Part shown: one piece after another, positions 7,328 to 15,270 of the stretch
Position numbering within the stretch: position 1 is the first letter of the stretch
How the letters are laid out: each line of letters opens with the position of its first letter
Source: BMS3Abin12 sp964487445
Lineage (GTDB): Bacteria > Pseudomonadota > Gammaproteobacteria > 21-64-14
Assembly (NCBI GenBank): GCA_964487445.1
Contig: CAZAQG010000017.1
Location: 1 to 33,112, forward strand
Reading direction: 5' to 3'
DNA: 33,112 nt
The notes under the pieces: generated by a model
The model's database searches: none
What the model was told of the DNA's origin: nothing
Seen by the model: only the letters and a program-made list of their open reading frames with translations
Translations under genes and position numbers: made by a program

Positions 7328-8766
7328 GGCCCGTGTTCCTGTGGACCGACGCGCTGCTCTACGCGCTGGTGGCCACGGTGTTCCTATCGGCCTGGTACAT
7401 ACGGCGCCACGAGCACCTGCGGGCGCCGTGGCGCGAGGTCCTGCACAGTCGCCTCGGGGTCGCGGCGATGGTGGTGCTCGCGGCCTACGTGACGATCGGG
7501 CTGCTCGATTCGGTGCACTTCCGGATGCCCGCCGGCGGCCGCGCCGCGGATGGCGCGGAACGCTACTCCGGGCGGGTGCTGAGCGTACTCGACCTCCTCC
7601 TGACCCCGTTGCGGACCCACGAAGAAGAGACCTACTCGGCACCGCTCGCCACCCGGCTCTACACGAAGGAGACCGTGCGACTCCCGGACGGCAAGGACGT
7701 GCGCATCTACCCGCGGCTGCGCTACGGGGGCGCGCAGCTCCGCGACCCGGCGCGGGACCGGGTGCCGGATATCCTGCACACGGTGCTGCGCGGCGCGGTC
7801 TTTGCGTTGGTCTTATGGGCCGCACTCCTCGCCCTGGTCGTCGCGCGGCTCGCGCGTCGACATCGATGGCGGGTCTTGCACGCCCTGCACAGGGTGCTGT
7901 CCGGGCGCACCGAACACCCCTGGAACGTGGCCCTCTACACGGCCGGGGCGTTGATCCTGTTCGGCTCGGTGACCGGGCATCTCGCCGTGCATTACCACGT
8001 CTTCGGCACCGACAAGGTCGGCCAGGACGTCTTCTACGAGACCCTCAAGAGTATCCGCACCGGGCTGGTGATCGGCACGCTGTCGACGCTCGTGATGTTG
8101 CCGTTGGCGGTCGTGCTTGGTATCACGGCCGGTTATTTCCGGTCCCGGGTCGACGACGTGATCCAATATCTCTACACCACCCTCAACTCGATTCCCGGCG
8201 TGCTTCTCATCGCGGCCGCGATCCTCATGCTCGAGGTCTACATGGCGAATCATCCGCAGAATTTCCAGACGGTGATCGCCCGGGCCGATCTGCGGCTGCT
8301 GTTTCTGTGCATCATCCTCGGCATCACCAGTTGGACGGGCCTGTGTCGTCTGTTGCGCGGGGAGGCGCTGAAGCTGCGCGAGTTGGACTACGTACAGGCT
8401 GCGCAGGCGTTCGGGGTCGGTCACACGAAGATCCTCGCGCGTCACATCCTGCCCAACGTGATGCACATCGTCCTGATCACGGTGGTACTCGATTTCAGCG
8501 GGCTGGTACTGGCCGAGGCGGTGCTGACCTACGTCGGCGTCGGTGTCGATCCGACCACCTACAGTTGGGGCAACATGATCAATGGCGCGCGACTGGAGTT
8601 GGCCCGCGATCCCGTCGTGTGGTGGTCGCTGGCGGCGGCTTTCGTGTTCATGTTCGGTCTGGTACTGTCGGCCAACCTGTTCGCGGATGCCGTGCGCGAC
8701 GCCTTCGATCCTCGCTCGGGCACCACGCGGGGACCGGTGTCGGGACGGCGCGGCGTAGGGGTGTAG
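7321..8766 (+). CDS. oligopeptide ABC transporter permease, DppC/OppC type with long N-terminal extension
   Basis: This 481-residue inner-membrane subunit has a canonical DppC core from about residue 200, with HVFGTDKVGQDVFYETLKSI, helices, and the EAA loop LDYVQAAQAFGVGHTKILARH ahead of the WGNMI segment. Normal DppC proteins are about 300 residues. Here an extra 190 residues precede the core, with membrane segments near 10-26, 46-63 and 155-177 and a polar stretch (70-150) probably on the periplasmic side. The start has no clear SD sequence, and no other ATG or GTG occurs in frame in the spacer. Its TAG stop directly abuts the ATG of the ATPase gene, so the two are almost certainly translated in series. 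Confidence 0.9.
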   Translation: MVRPVFLWTDALLYALVATVFLSAWYIRRHEHLRAPWREVLHSRLGVAAMVVLAAYVTIGLLDSVHFRMPAGGRAADGAERYSGRVLSVLDLLLTPLRTHEEETYSAPLATRLYTKETVRLPDGKDVRIYPRLRYGGAQLRDPARDRVPDILHTVLRGAVFALVLWAALLALVVARLARRHRWRVLHALHRVLSGRTEHPWNVALYTAGALILFGSVTGHLAVHYHVFGTDKVGQDVFYETLKSIRTGLVIGTLSTLVMLPLAVVLGITAGYFRSRVDDVIQYLYTTLNSIPGVLLIAAAILMLEVYMANHPQNFQTVIARADLRLLFLCIILGITSWTGLCRLLRGEALKLRELDYVQAAQAFGVGHTKILARHILPNVMHIVLITVVLDFSGLVLAEAVLTYVGVGVDPTTYSWGNMINGARLELARDPVVWWSLAAAFVFMFGLVLSANLFADAVRDAFDPRSGTTRGPVSGRRGVGV

Positions 8767-10788
8767 ATGTCGGACGTGTTGCTGGAAATCGAGAACCTCG
8801 AGACCCGCATCGGCGCGGGCGAGGGTGCCGTGCGCGCGGTCGACGGCGTGAGCCTGGCGATCCGCCGCGGCGAGACCTTCGCGCTACTCGGTGAGTCGGG
8901 CTGCGGCAAGTCGATGACCGCGTTGTCGATCATGCGTCTGCTGCCGGCGCCCGCGGGGCACGTCGTCGGCGGGCGGGTGATCCTCGAGGGGACCGATCTC
9001 CTGGGATTGTCGGAGGCCGAAATGCGCCGCGTGCGCGGTGGGCGCATCGGCATGATCTTCCAAGAGCTGATGACCTCGCTCAATCCGGTGCTGACCATCG
9101 GTGAGCAGATCGCCGAGACGGTGCGCATGCACCGGCACCTGCGCAGGGGTGCGCTGCGCGCGCGGGTACTGGAACTCATGGATGCGGTCGGCGTCCCGAG
9201 CCCGCGGCGACACATCGGCGACTATCCACATCAGCTCTCGGGCGGCATGAAACAGCGGGTGATGATCGCCATCGCGCTGGCCGGCGAACCTCAGCTTCTG
9301 ATCGCCGATGAGCCGACGACCGCCCTGGATGTGACCATTCAGGCCGAGGTGCTGGACCTGTTGCGGCGCCTGCAACGCGAGACCGGTATGGCGTTGCTGC
9401 TGATCACCCACGACCTCGGGGTGGTGGCGCAGATGGCCGACCGGGTGGGCGTGATGTACGCGGGCCACCTCGTGGAGGAGGCGCCGCGCGCGCCGTTCTT
9501 CGAGAACCCGCACCACCCCTACAGCCGCAAGTTGTTCGAGTCCGTACCCGCCATGGACAAGCGCGATCGCCCGCTGGCGGTGATCCCGGGCTCGGTCCCG
9601 GAGTTGACCCGCGCCTTTCGCGGCTGCCGGTTCGTCGATCGTTGCGCCCGGGCCTGGGAGGCGTGCCGCGAGATCGCGCCGGCCTGGCGGGTGGTGGCGG
9701 ACGGCTACCGGGTGCGCTGCCACCTCTACGACCCGGCTCACGCCGACGGCGCTCCGAAACCCGCCCGCGTCCCGGCGCCTGCGGCGGTGGTCCGCCCGGT
9801 CCGCTCCGATCACGGTGCGGACCTGTTGCGGGTGACCGATCTCGAGGTCCATTTCCCCATTCAGTCCGGGCTGTTCAAGCGCGTCAGCGGGCGGGTGCGC
9901 GCCGTGGACGGTGTCTCGCTGGCGGTGGGCGTCGGACACACCCTGGCGCTGGTGGGGGAGTCGGGCTGCGGGAAGACCACGGTGGCGAAGGGGATCATGC
10001 AGCTCATTCGTCCCACTGCCGGCAGCGTGCGCTTCGCCGGCGTCGAACTGACGACCCTGCGCGGTCGCGCCTTGCGCCGGCGCCGGCGCGATTTTCAGAT
10101 CATCTTTCAGGACCCGTTTTCGTCCATGAACCCGCGGATGATGATCGGGGACATTGTCGAGGAGGGGATGGTCGCGCTGGGGCTGGTGACGGACCGGGAC
10201 ACACGGCGCGCCCGCGTGGAGGAACTGCTCGACCAAGTGGGCGGCCTGCCCGCGCGTGCGCGCGAGCGCTATCCGCACGAGTTCTCTGGCGGCCAACGCC
10301 AGCGGATCTGCATCGCGCGGGCCCTGGCGGTCGATCCGAAGCTCATCGTGTGCGACGAACCCACGAGCGCGCTCGACGTATCGGTGCAGGCGCAGATCCT
10401 GAACCTGCTCAAGCGGCTGCAGAGTGAACTCGGGCTCTCATACCTGTTCATCACCCACAACCTCTCGGTGGTGTCTTATCTGGCCGACGAGGTCGCAGTG
10501 ATGTACCTCGGGCGTATCGTGGAGCGAGGTGCGGTCGGCGAGGTGCTCGACGCGCCGAGCCATCCGTATACGGAGGCCCTGCTCTCGGCGGTGCCGGTGA
10601 TCGACAAGGAGAGCCGCCGCGAGGTGATCCGGCTCGAGGGCGATCTGCCCACCCCCGTGGACCCCCCGGCCGGTTGTCACTTTCATCCGCGCTGCCCGCG
10701 TGCCATGCCGGTCTGCCGGGAACGCTATCCCGACGTGACCCGGATCGGCGAACACCATGAGGTCCGCTGCCACCTGCACGGATCGTGA
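8767..10788 (+). CDS. oligopeptide ABC transporter, fused double ATPase (DppD-DppF type, YejF-like)
   Basis: The 673-residue cytoplasmic ATPase carries both nucleotide-binding domains in one chain and powers the importer. Domain 1 has Walker A GESGCGKS (42-49), signature LSGGMKQR (near 157) and a Walker B ending in DEPT. Domain 2 has Walker A GESGCGKT (near 397), signature FSGGQRQR (near 506) and a second DEPT. Each half ends in the oligopeptide-transporter C-terminal cysteine motif (CRFVDRCARAWEAC...C and CHFHPRCPRAMPVC...C). In some DppD proteins this motif holds an iron-sulfur cluster; here that is only an inference. A fused dimer with one binding protein and two permeases makes a complete four-gene system. 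It ends the operon. Confidence 0.95.
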   Translation: MSDVLLEIENLETRIGAGEGAVRAVDGVSLAIRRGETFALLGESGCGKSMTALSIMRLLPAPAGHVVGGRVILEGTDLLGLSEAEMRRVRGGRIGMIFQELMTSLNPVLTIGEQIAETVRMHRHLRRGALRARVLELMDAVGVPSPRRHIGDYPHQLSGGMKQRVMIAIALAGEPQLLIADEPTTALDVTIQAEVLDLLRRLQRETGMALLLITHDLGVVAQMADRVGVMYAGHLVEEAPRAPFFENPHHPYSRKLFESVPAMDKRDRPLAVIPGSVPELTRAFRGCRFVDRCARAWEACREIAPAWRVVADGYRVRCHLYDPAHADGAPKPARVPAPAAVVRPVRSDHGADLLRVTDLEVHFPIQSGLFKRVSGRVRAVDGVSLAVGVGHTLALVGESGCGKTTVAKGIMQLIRPTAGSVRFAGVELTTLRGRALRRRRRDFQIIFQDPFSSMNPRMMIGDIVEEGMVALGLVTDRDTRRARVEELLDQVGGLPARARERYPHEFSGGQRQRICIARALAVDPKLIVCDEPTSALDVSVQAQILNLLKRLQSELGLSYLFITHNLSVVSYLADEVAVMYLGRIVERGAVGEVLDAPSHPYTEALLSAVPVIDKESRREVIRLEGDLPTPVDPPAGCHFHPRCPRAMPVCRERYPDVTRIGEHHEVRCHLHGS

Positions 10789-10820
10789 ACCCCGCCCGCG
10801 GGGGTGGCGGCATCCCCCCT

Positions 10821-10853
10821 GTAGGGCGGGCCTCGGCCCGCCGACGACGTCGG
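10821..10853. repeat. REP-like palindromic repeat, copy 1
   Basis: A GTAG head (10821-10824) is followed by a perfect palindromic stem, GGCGGGCC-TC-GGCCCGCC. It lies between the convergent ATPase and mltD genes. The same unit, with one mismatch in the first 23 bases, recurs at 14295. Head plus palindrome is the form of REP elements mobilised by TnpA-REP/RAYT proteins. Confidence 0.65.
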
Positions 10854-10876
10854 AGGAGGGGACCGGCGGACGCTGA

Positions 10877-10894
10877 ACGCGCGCCCGCGCGCGT
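10877..10894. terminator. GC hairpin at the 3' end of mltD
   Basis: A perfect 7-bp stem (10877-10883 with 10888-10894, loop CCCG) lies three bases past the mltD stop on the minus strand. There is no T-run, so intrinsic termination would be weak; it may protect the transcript end. Confidence 0.35.
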
Positions 10895-10896
10895 GA

Positions 10897-12576
10897 TCAG
10901 ATGCTGCTCCCCTGACGGGTGACGTTGACACGCAGGGTCAGGTGCTGGCCGGGATGCAGGAGCGCGCCGGAGGAGATCGAGTTCCATTCGCACAACTGCC
11001 CGATGGTCACGTTGAATCGCTGCGAGATCCGCGCCAGCGAATCGCCTCGGCGTACTGTGTACCGGACGATCTGTACCACGCCGAGGGCGGTGGGGGGGCC
11101 GGCGGATATCGTGTAGGCCACTTGGCGCGCCAGACCGCGTTTCCAGATTACGAGCTTGCGCCCGAGAGGCAGCACGTCCCCCGGAGCGAGGCCGTTCCAG
11201 CGCGCCAGGGCGCGTAACGACACCCCGAAGTTGCGGGCGATCTGCCACAGGGTGTCCCCGGGGCGCACGACGTGCACTTCCTTGTGCCCGCTGCGGGAGA
11301 CCCGGCGCAACGCCAAGCGGCGCTGACCGGCGCTTAGCCGATAGTGTGCCAGCGACTCGCTGGCCACGGGGATCAGCAGGTGGTGCCCGGCCCGAATGCG
11401 GTTTCCTCGGAGCTTGTTGATGCGCCGGAGCACGGCGACTGTGGTGTGGTAGCGCCTGGCGATGACGGACAGGGATTCGCCCGGGCGAATCCGGTGACGG
11501 GCCCAACTGATCCGCTCGTGCGGAGGCAACTCCGCCAGTTTTCCCAGGAAAGCGGCCGCGTCATCCTTCGGCAGCAGCAGGCGATGGGGTCCGTCGGGGG
11601 CCGTGGCCCAGCGGTTGAATCCGGGATTCAAGCGGTAGATTTCGTCCAGCGACAACCCGGACAGTTGCGCCGCCCGGGCGAGGTCGATCTGGGAACGGAT
11701 CTGGACGACCGCCAGGAAGGGTTTGTCGGGGATCGGCGGCAGCGTGATCCCGTAGCGCTTGGGGTGGGCGATCAGTTCCCCCAGGGCCAGCAGCTTGGGT
11801 ACATAGGCGCGGGTCTCGCGGGGCAGGCCCAGATGCCAGAAATCCGTGGGTCGTCCGCGGCGGCGATTGCGCGCCTGCGCTGCCAGAACCGTGCCTTCTC
11901 CGGAATTGTAGGCCGCCAGAGCGAGTAACCAGTCGCCGTTGAAGTCGTTCTTGAGCTGGTTCAGATAGTCCAGGGCGGCGCGCGTCGAGGCGTAGACGTC
12001 GCGGCGCCCGTCGTACCACCAGTTCTGCTTCAGGCCGAAGCGCCGGCCGGTGGAGGGGATGAACTGCCACAGCCCGGCGGCGCGACCGTGCGAGTAGGCG
12101 AACGGGCGAAAGGCGCTCTCCACTACCGGCAGCAGCGCGATTTCGCTGGGCATGTGGCGTGCCTCGACCTCCTGCTGGATGAAGTGGAGGAACGGCTCGC
12201 TACGTGCGAATGCCCGGTCGAGGTACTCGGGGTGGCGGGCGTACCAGTTCAGTTGCACCTTGACCCGCGCGTTGTCGGGCTCCGGGAGGCCGAGGCCGTC
12301 ACGGATGCGTACCCAGAGGTTTTCCGGCTCGGCGCGCGGCACCGGCCCGACAGGCGCCTGTACGACGCTCGGCAGTGCGGTGTCGAATGCCACGCACACC
12401 GGGGTCGGAGCGGTCCGGGCGAGCGGCTCGTTTCCCCCGCCCTGCGCGGGGCCCACGGCGGGCGGTTCGGGCGCAACGGGGGGCGGCGAACGCAGGACAC
12501 CGCAACCGCCCACCCCGAGCAGGGCGAGCAGCCCGAGGGCGAAGAGGGTTTCCTTGGCGCCGCGATTGATCATCAT
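10897..12576 (-). CDS. mltD: membrane-bound lytic murein transglycosylase D with three LysM repeats
   Basis: This 559-residue outer-membrane lipoprotein cleaves the MurNAc-GlcNAc bond of peptidoglycan to 1,6-anhydro ends. The signal peptide ends in VGGC with Cys25 as lipid site. The SLT/MltD catalytic domain spans about 105-260, with catalytic Glu153 in LLPVVESAFRP and the GLWQFIPSTGRRFGL and AYNSGEG motifs. Three LysM peptidoglycan-binding repeats follow at about 361-404, 434-477 and 505-549, each with the xPGxxLxxIAxxxxV pattern. E. coli MltD has two LysM repeats and about 450 residues, so this version is longer. The start is ATGATG after AAGGAGT; the second ATG (12573) is better spaced from the SD site. 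Confidence 0.95.
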   Translation of the reverse strand: MMINRGAKETLFALGLLALLGVGGCGVLRSPPPVAPEPPAVGPAQGGGNEPLARTAPTPVCVAFDTALPSVVQAPVGPVPRAEPENLWVRIRDGLGLPEPDNARVKVQLNWYARHPEYLDRAFARSEPFLHFIQQEVEARHMPSEIALLPVVESAFRPFAYSHGRAAGLWQFIPSTGRRFGLKQNWWYDGRRDVYASTRAALDYLNQLKNDFNGDWLLALAAYNSGEGTVLAAQARNRRRGRPTDFWHLGLPRETRAYVPKLLALGELIAHPKRYGITLPPIPDKPFLAVVQIRSQIDLARAAQLSGLSLDEIYRLNPGFNRWATAPDGPHRLLLPKDDAAAFLGKLAELPPHERISWARHRIRPGESLSVIARRYHTTVAVLRRINKLRGNRIRAGHHLLIPVASESLAHYRLSAGQRRLALRRVSRSGHKEVHVVRPGDTLWQIARNFGVSLRALARWNGLAPGDVLPLGRKLVIWKRGLARQVAYTISAGPPTALGVVQIVRYTVRRGDSLARISQRFNVTIGQLCEWNSISSGALLHPGQHLTLRVNVTRQGSSI

Positions 12577-13079
12577 GACTCCTTAAATCAGCGGCAGGTT
12601 ACGCCCTGAATTGAATGGCCGGGATACGATCCCGGGGGAGAACCGCAACCACCCCTTCGCAGGATAGCGGCGGGCAGGGCCGGAGACCGTGTGGTGCGTC
12701 ACGGGCGTCACGGTGCCGCCGGCCGGATCCGGGCGCGGCGAAGAGATCGTCGGGGTGGCTTGGCTGGGGGTGCGGTAGGCGGTAGATAGAGGCGCCGATT
12801 TGCGGTGGCCTTCGTCGAATAGCGGCCGCCATTCTGAACGAACGATTGCCCATCGGTTTTCCGCTTCCTACCCTTCCGATTGGATTTCCGGCCGGACTTC
12901 CGGCCGGGTTCGGCCGATCCGGGGCCTCCATGGAGGCAGCATCGTGCCAGGATTTTCGCTACAAATCAAGCTGGTGGGTAGATTTCGCGGGCGGTGCCCT
13001 GAAGCGCGGCACGATCTGTGGGAGAATGTGCGACAGCGCCCCGGGCGTCGGGAGCGGGACGCGGTCCCGGGAGACGAGG
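12577..13079. other. 500-bp spacer between divergent mltD and methyltransferase genes
   Basis: No supported gene is found. The spacer has a perfect 7-bp hairpin (12619-12625 with 12629-12635) in the probable mltD leader. It also has a direct repeat of TTCCGGCCGG (12886-12895 and 12898-12907, 12-base period) and a perfect 14-bp palindrome centred on 12930/12931 (GCCTCCA/TGGAGGC). The open frame that could extend the methyltransferase upstream to 12846 begins with low-complexity PIGFP-type repeats and is not credible. In Pseudomonas, as I recall, gloB occupies this place. Confidence 0.5.
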
Positions 13080-13850
13080 ATGCAGCGTCGAGAGGGAAGG
13101 TCATCCGTTGCCGAGACACAGCGGCTGGAGGCATGGTATGCGGGTCGCCTCGGCACCCTGTTGTGGGAGCAGGAACGGGCGCAGTTGGAGTCCTCGATCC
13201 CCAACCTGTTCGGCTACCACGTAGTGCAGCTCGGTTCGCTCGGAGCCGACCGGGACGATGATCTGTTGGGGTTGTGTCGCATCCCGCACCGCATCGTGCT
13301 GGATCCCGTGCGGCGCACCGATATCGGTCTGGTCGCCGTCCCCGATGCGCTTCCGATCGCCTCCGACAGCGTCGACGTGGTGCTGCTGCCGCATACCCTG
13401 GAATTCGTGGACGACCCGCACCAAGTCCTGCGCGAGGTCGATCGCGTGCTGGTGGCGGAGGGGCACGCGGTCATTCTCGGGTTCAACCCATGGGGCAGTT
13501 GGGGCTGGCGGCGGCTGTTCGGCTCGCGCGCCGTGCCCTGGTGCGGGCGCTTCTTCAGCCAGACCCGAATCCGGGACTGGCTGGCGTTGTTGGGGTTCGA
13601 CCCGATCGTGGGGCGTGGCTGTTTTTTCCGCCCGCCCTTGGAATATGAAGGCGTGATGCGGCGCATCCGGTTCATCGAGTGCCTGGGCCGGCGCGGCGGT
13701 TGGTCCTTCCTGGCGGCATCCTATGTCCTGGTGGCACGCAAGCGGGTGGCGGCCCTCACGCCGATACGTTCGCGCTGGCAGCCGCGTCGCCGGCTGGTTA
13801 CCGCGGGTCTTGCCAGGCCCTCGGCGCGCGTGGTGAAGCGCGGTGGATGA
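13080..13850 (+). CDS. class I SAM-dependent methyltransferase (Methyltransf_11 type)
   Basis: The 256-residue protein resembles the small methyltransferase commonly encoded between mltD/gloB and rnhA in gammaproteobacteria; its substrate is not known to me. It has DVVLLPHTLEF (motif IV region), then DDPHQVLREVDRVLVAEGHAVILGFNPWG, typical of Methyltransf_11. The glycine-rich SAM motif I is poorly preserved (VVQLGSLGADRD in place of ExGxGxG), as in other members of this branch. ATG at 13080 follows GGGAG at 13069-13073 with six bases between. A longer frame to 12846 is rejected. Its last 8 bases overlap the start of rnhA, suggesting coupled translation. Confidence 0.85.
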   Translation: MQRREGRSSVAETQRLEAWYAGRLGTLLWEQERAQLESSIPNLFGYHVVQLGSLGADRDDDLLGLCRIPHRIVLDPVRRTDIGLVAVPDALPIASDSVDVVLLPHTLEFVDDPHQVLREVDRVLVAEGHAVILGFNPWGSWGWRRLFGSRAVPWCGRFFSQTRIRDWLALLGFDPIVGRGCFFRPPLEYEGVMRRIRFIECLGRRGGWSFLAASYVLVARKRVAALTPIRSRWQPRRRLVTAGLARPSARVVKRGG

Positions 13851-14298
13851 GGTGGAGGTCTACACCGACGGGGCGTGCCGAGGAAATCCCGGTCCGGGGG
13901 GGTGGGGCGCGGTGCTGCGCTTTGGCGGGATCGAAAAGACGCTCCATGGGGGGGAGCCGGAGACGACCAACAACCGCATGGAACTCACGGCCGCGATCCG
14001 CGCCCTGGAGGCGCTCAAGCGCCCGTGCCGGGTGCGGTTGACCACCGATTCCGAATACGTGAAGAAGGGGCTGACCGAGTGGCTGCCGAACTGGAAGCGC
14101 CGCGGGTGGAAGACCGCGGCCCGCAAGCCGGTCAAGAACGCGGACCTGTGGCGCCGGCTCGACGCCGCCGCGGCGCGCCACGAGGTGCATTGGCACTGGG
14201 TCCGCGGGCATAGCGGTCATCCGGAGAACGAGCGCGCCGATGCCCTCGCCAATCGGGGCGTCGACGAGTTGCGCGCACCCCGAAAATGCGCCCCGTAG
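13843..14298 (+). CDS. rnhA: ribonuclease HI
   Basis: The 151-residue cytoplasmic nuclease removes the RNA strand of RNA-DNA hybrids. The metal-binding catalytic residues are all present: Asp9 (YTDGACRGNPGPGG), Glu47 (NNRMELTA), Asp69 (TTDSEYV) and Asp133 (NERADALAN), plus His123 in RGHSGH. The spacing is one less than E. coli throughout. Translation starts at GTG 13843, eight bases inside the methyltransferase gene; the nearby ATG at 13847 is out of frame. The TAG stop (14296-14298) is part of the GTAG head of a REP-like repeat, and the protein ends soon after its last conserved segment with a tail that does not look family-specific. Confidence 0.96.
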   Translation: MDEVEVYTDGACRGNPGPGGWGAVLRFGGIEKTLHGGEPETTNNRMELTAAIRALEALKRPCRVRLTTDSEYVKKGLTEWLPNWKRRGWKTAARKPVKNADLWRRLDAAAARHEVHWHWVRGHSGHPENERADALANRGVDELRAPRKCAP

Positions 14299-14327
14299 GC
14301 CGGGCCTCGGCCCGCCGGGTACGTCGA
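14295..14327. repeat. REP-like palindromic repeat, copy 2
   Basis: GTAG head followed by GCCGGGCC-TC-GGCCCGCC. It matches copy 1 at 10821 in 22 of the first 23 bases and shares ACGTCG in the tail. The TAG of the head is the rnhA stop codon. Confidence 0.65.
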
Positions 14328-14448
14328 GGGGTCCTGCCGCGCCATGTGCGCGTTTCCGCGTCGTCGGCCGGGCGAGCCCGGCCCCGAATGCTGCCGACGC
14401 CCCGGGAACCCGCCGGGACCCGATCATTGCCATAGGAGACCGCACGCG

Positions 14449-15174
14449 ATGCGACAGATCGTCCTGGATACCGAAACCACCGGACTGGAGCCCGAGCAGG
14501 GCCATCGCATCATCGAGATCGGCTGCGTGGAACTGCTCAACCGCCGTCCGACCGGAAACAACTATCATCAATACCTGCAGCCCGATCGCGAAATCGACGA
14601 GAGGGCTCGTGAGGTCCACGGCATCGATCCCGACTTTCTCGCCGACAAGCCTCGCTTCACCGACGTCGCCCGGGAACTGACGGACTACCTCCGCGGCGCC
14701 GAGCTGATCATCCACAACGCCCCTTTCGATACCGCGTTTCTCAACGCGGAGCTGCGCCGGTTGGGGTCGGAGTGGGGGCTCATCGAGGGGCACTGCACGG
14801 TCCTCGATACCCTGGCGCTGGCGCGCCGACTCCATCCCGGGCAGCGCAACAGCCTCGACGCCCTGTGCAAACGCTATGGGATCGACAACTCGCAGCGTAC
14901 CCGGCACGGCGCGCTGCTGGATGCGGAGATCCTCGCCGACGTCTACCTCGCCATGACCGGCGGGCAGGCGGCGCTGTCTCTGGAAGAGGACGCCGAGCAG
15001 CCCGGGCGAACCGCCGCGGCCACCGTGCGTGCGGTCGAGGGTGCCCGCGGGCGCCTGCGCGTGGTGCGCGCCGACGCCGCCGAGTGTGCCGCTCATGAGC
15101 GGTATATGGAGGTGTTGGACGATGCGTGCGGTGCTCCCTGCGTCTGGCGGTCCCTGAAGGACGCAGGGTCGTAG
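14449..15174 (+). CDS. dnaQ: DNA polymerase III epsilon subunit (3'-5' proofreading exonuclease)
   Basis: The 241-residue DEDDh exonuclease proofreads for the replicative polymerase, bound to the alpha subunit. Exo I is DTETTG (Asp7, Glu9), Exo II is NAPFDTAFLN and Exo III is HGALLDAEILADVY with the catalytic His and Asp. The C-terminal alpha-binding tail continues to PCVWRS, the point where E. coli DnaQ stops at CLWRA. Here six extra residues (LKDAGS) follow before a TAG that belongs to the head of a REP-like repeat. ATG 14449 is preceded by AGGAG (14434-14438). A longer frame to 14344 has no support. It lies downstream of rnhA as in many gammaproteobacteria, although those pairs are often divergent. 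Confidence 0.96.
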   Translation: MRQIVLDTETTGLEPEQGHRIIEIGCVELLNRRPTGNNYHQYLQPDREIDERAREVHGIDPDFLADKPRFTDVARELTDYLRGAELIIHNAPFDTAFLNAELRRLGSEWGLIEGHCTVLDTLALARRLHPGQRNSLDALCKRYGIDNSQRTRHGALLDAEILADVYLAMTGGQAALSLEEDAEQPGRTAAATVRAVEGARGRLRVVRADAAECAAHERYMEVLDDACGAPCVWRSLKDAGS

Positions 15175-15258
15175 GGATCGGCACATGCCGATAGCCGGGC
15201 AGGGTGGATCGGCGAAGTGCCGGCGCACCGATCCGCCGTGCTCCGCGCCCGCCCGGCT
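15171..15258. repeat. REP-like head plus nested inverted repeats between dnaQ and transporter gene
   Basis: GTAG (15171-15174, with the dnaQ stop inside) is followed by a perfect ATCGGCA-CA-TGCCGAT hairpin (15178-15193). Next comes an outer 8-bp inverted repeat (15193-15200 with 15251-15258) enclosing a 10-bp one (15203-15212 with 15228-15237, one wobble). The genes on both sides converge, so this may act as a two-way transcription stop or transcript-end stabiliser. It has no T-run. Confidence 0.5.
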
Positions 15259-15270
15259 CGCCGGTGCCGT

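Noticed and set aside
12841..12910. Possible CRISPR or tandem repeat array
   Set aside because: Only two full copies of a 10-base palindromic unit with a 2-base gap; no spacers. No CRISPR array was found anywhere in the window.
12846..13079. Upstream extension of the methyltransferase gene
   Set aside because: The extra residues are low complexity, while ATG 13080 has a proper ribosome site and fits the family length.
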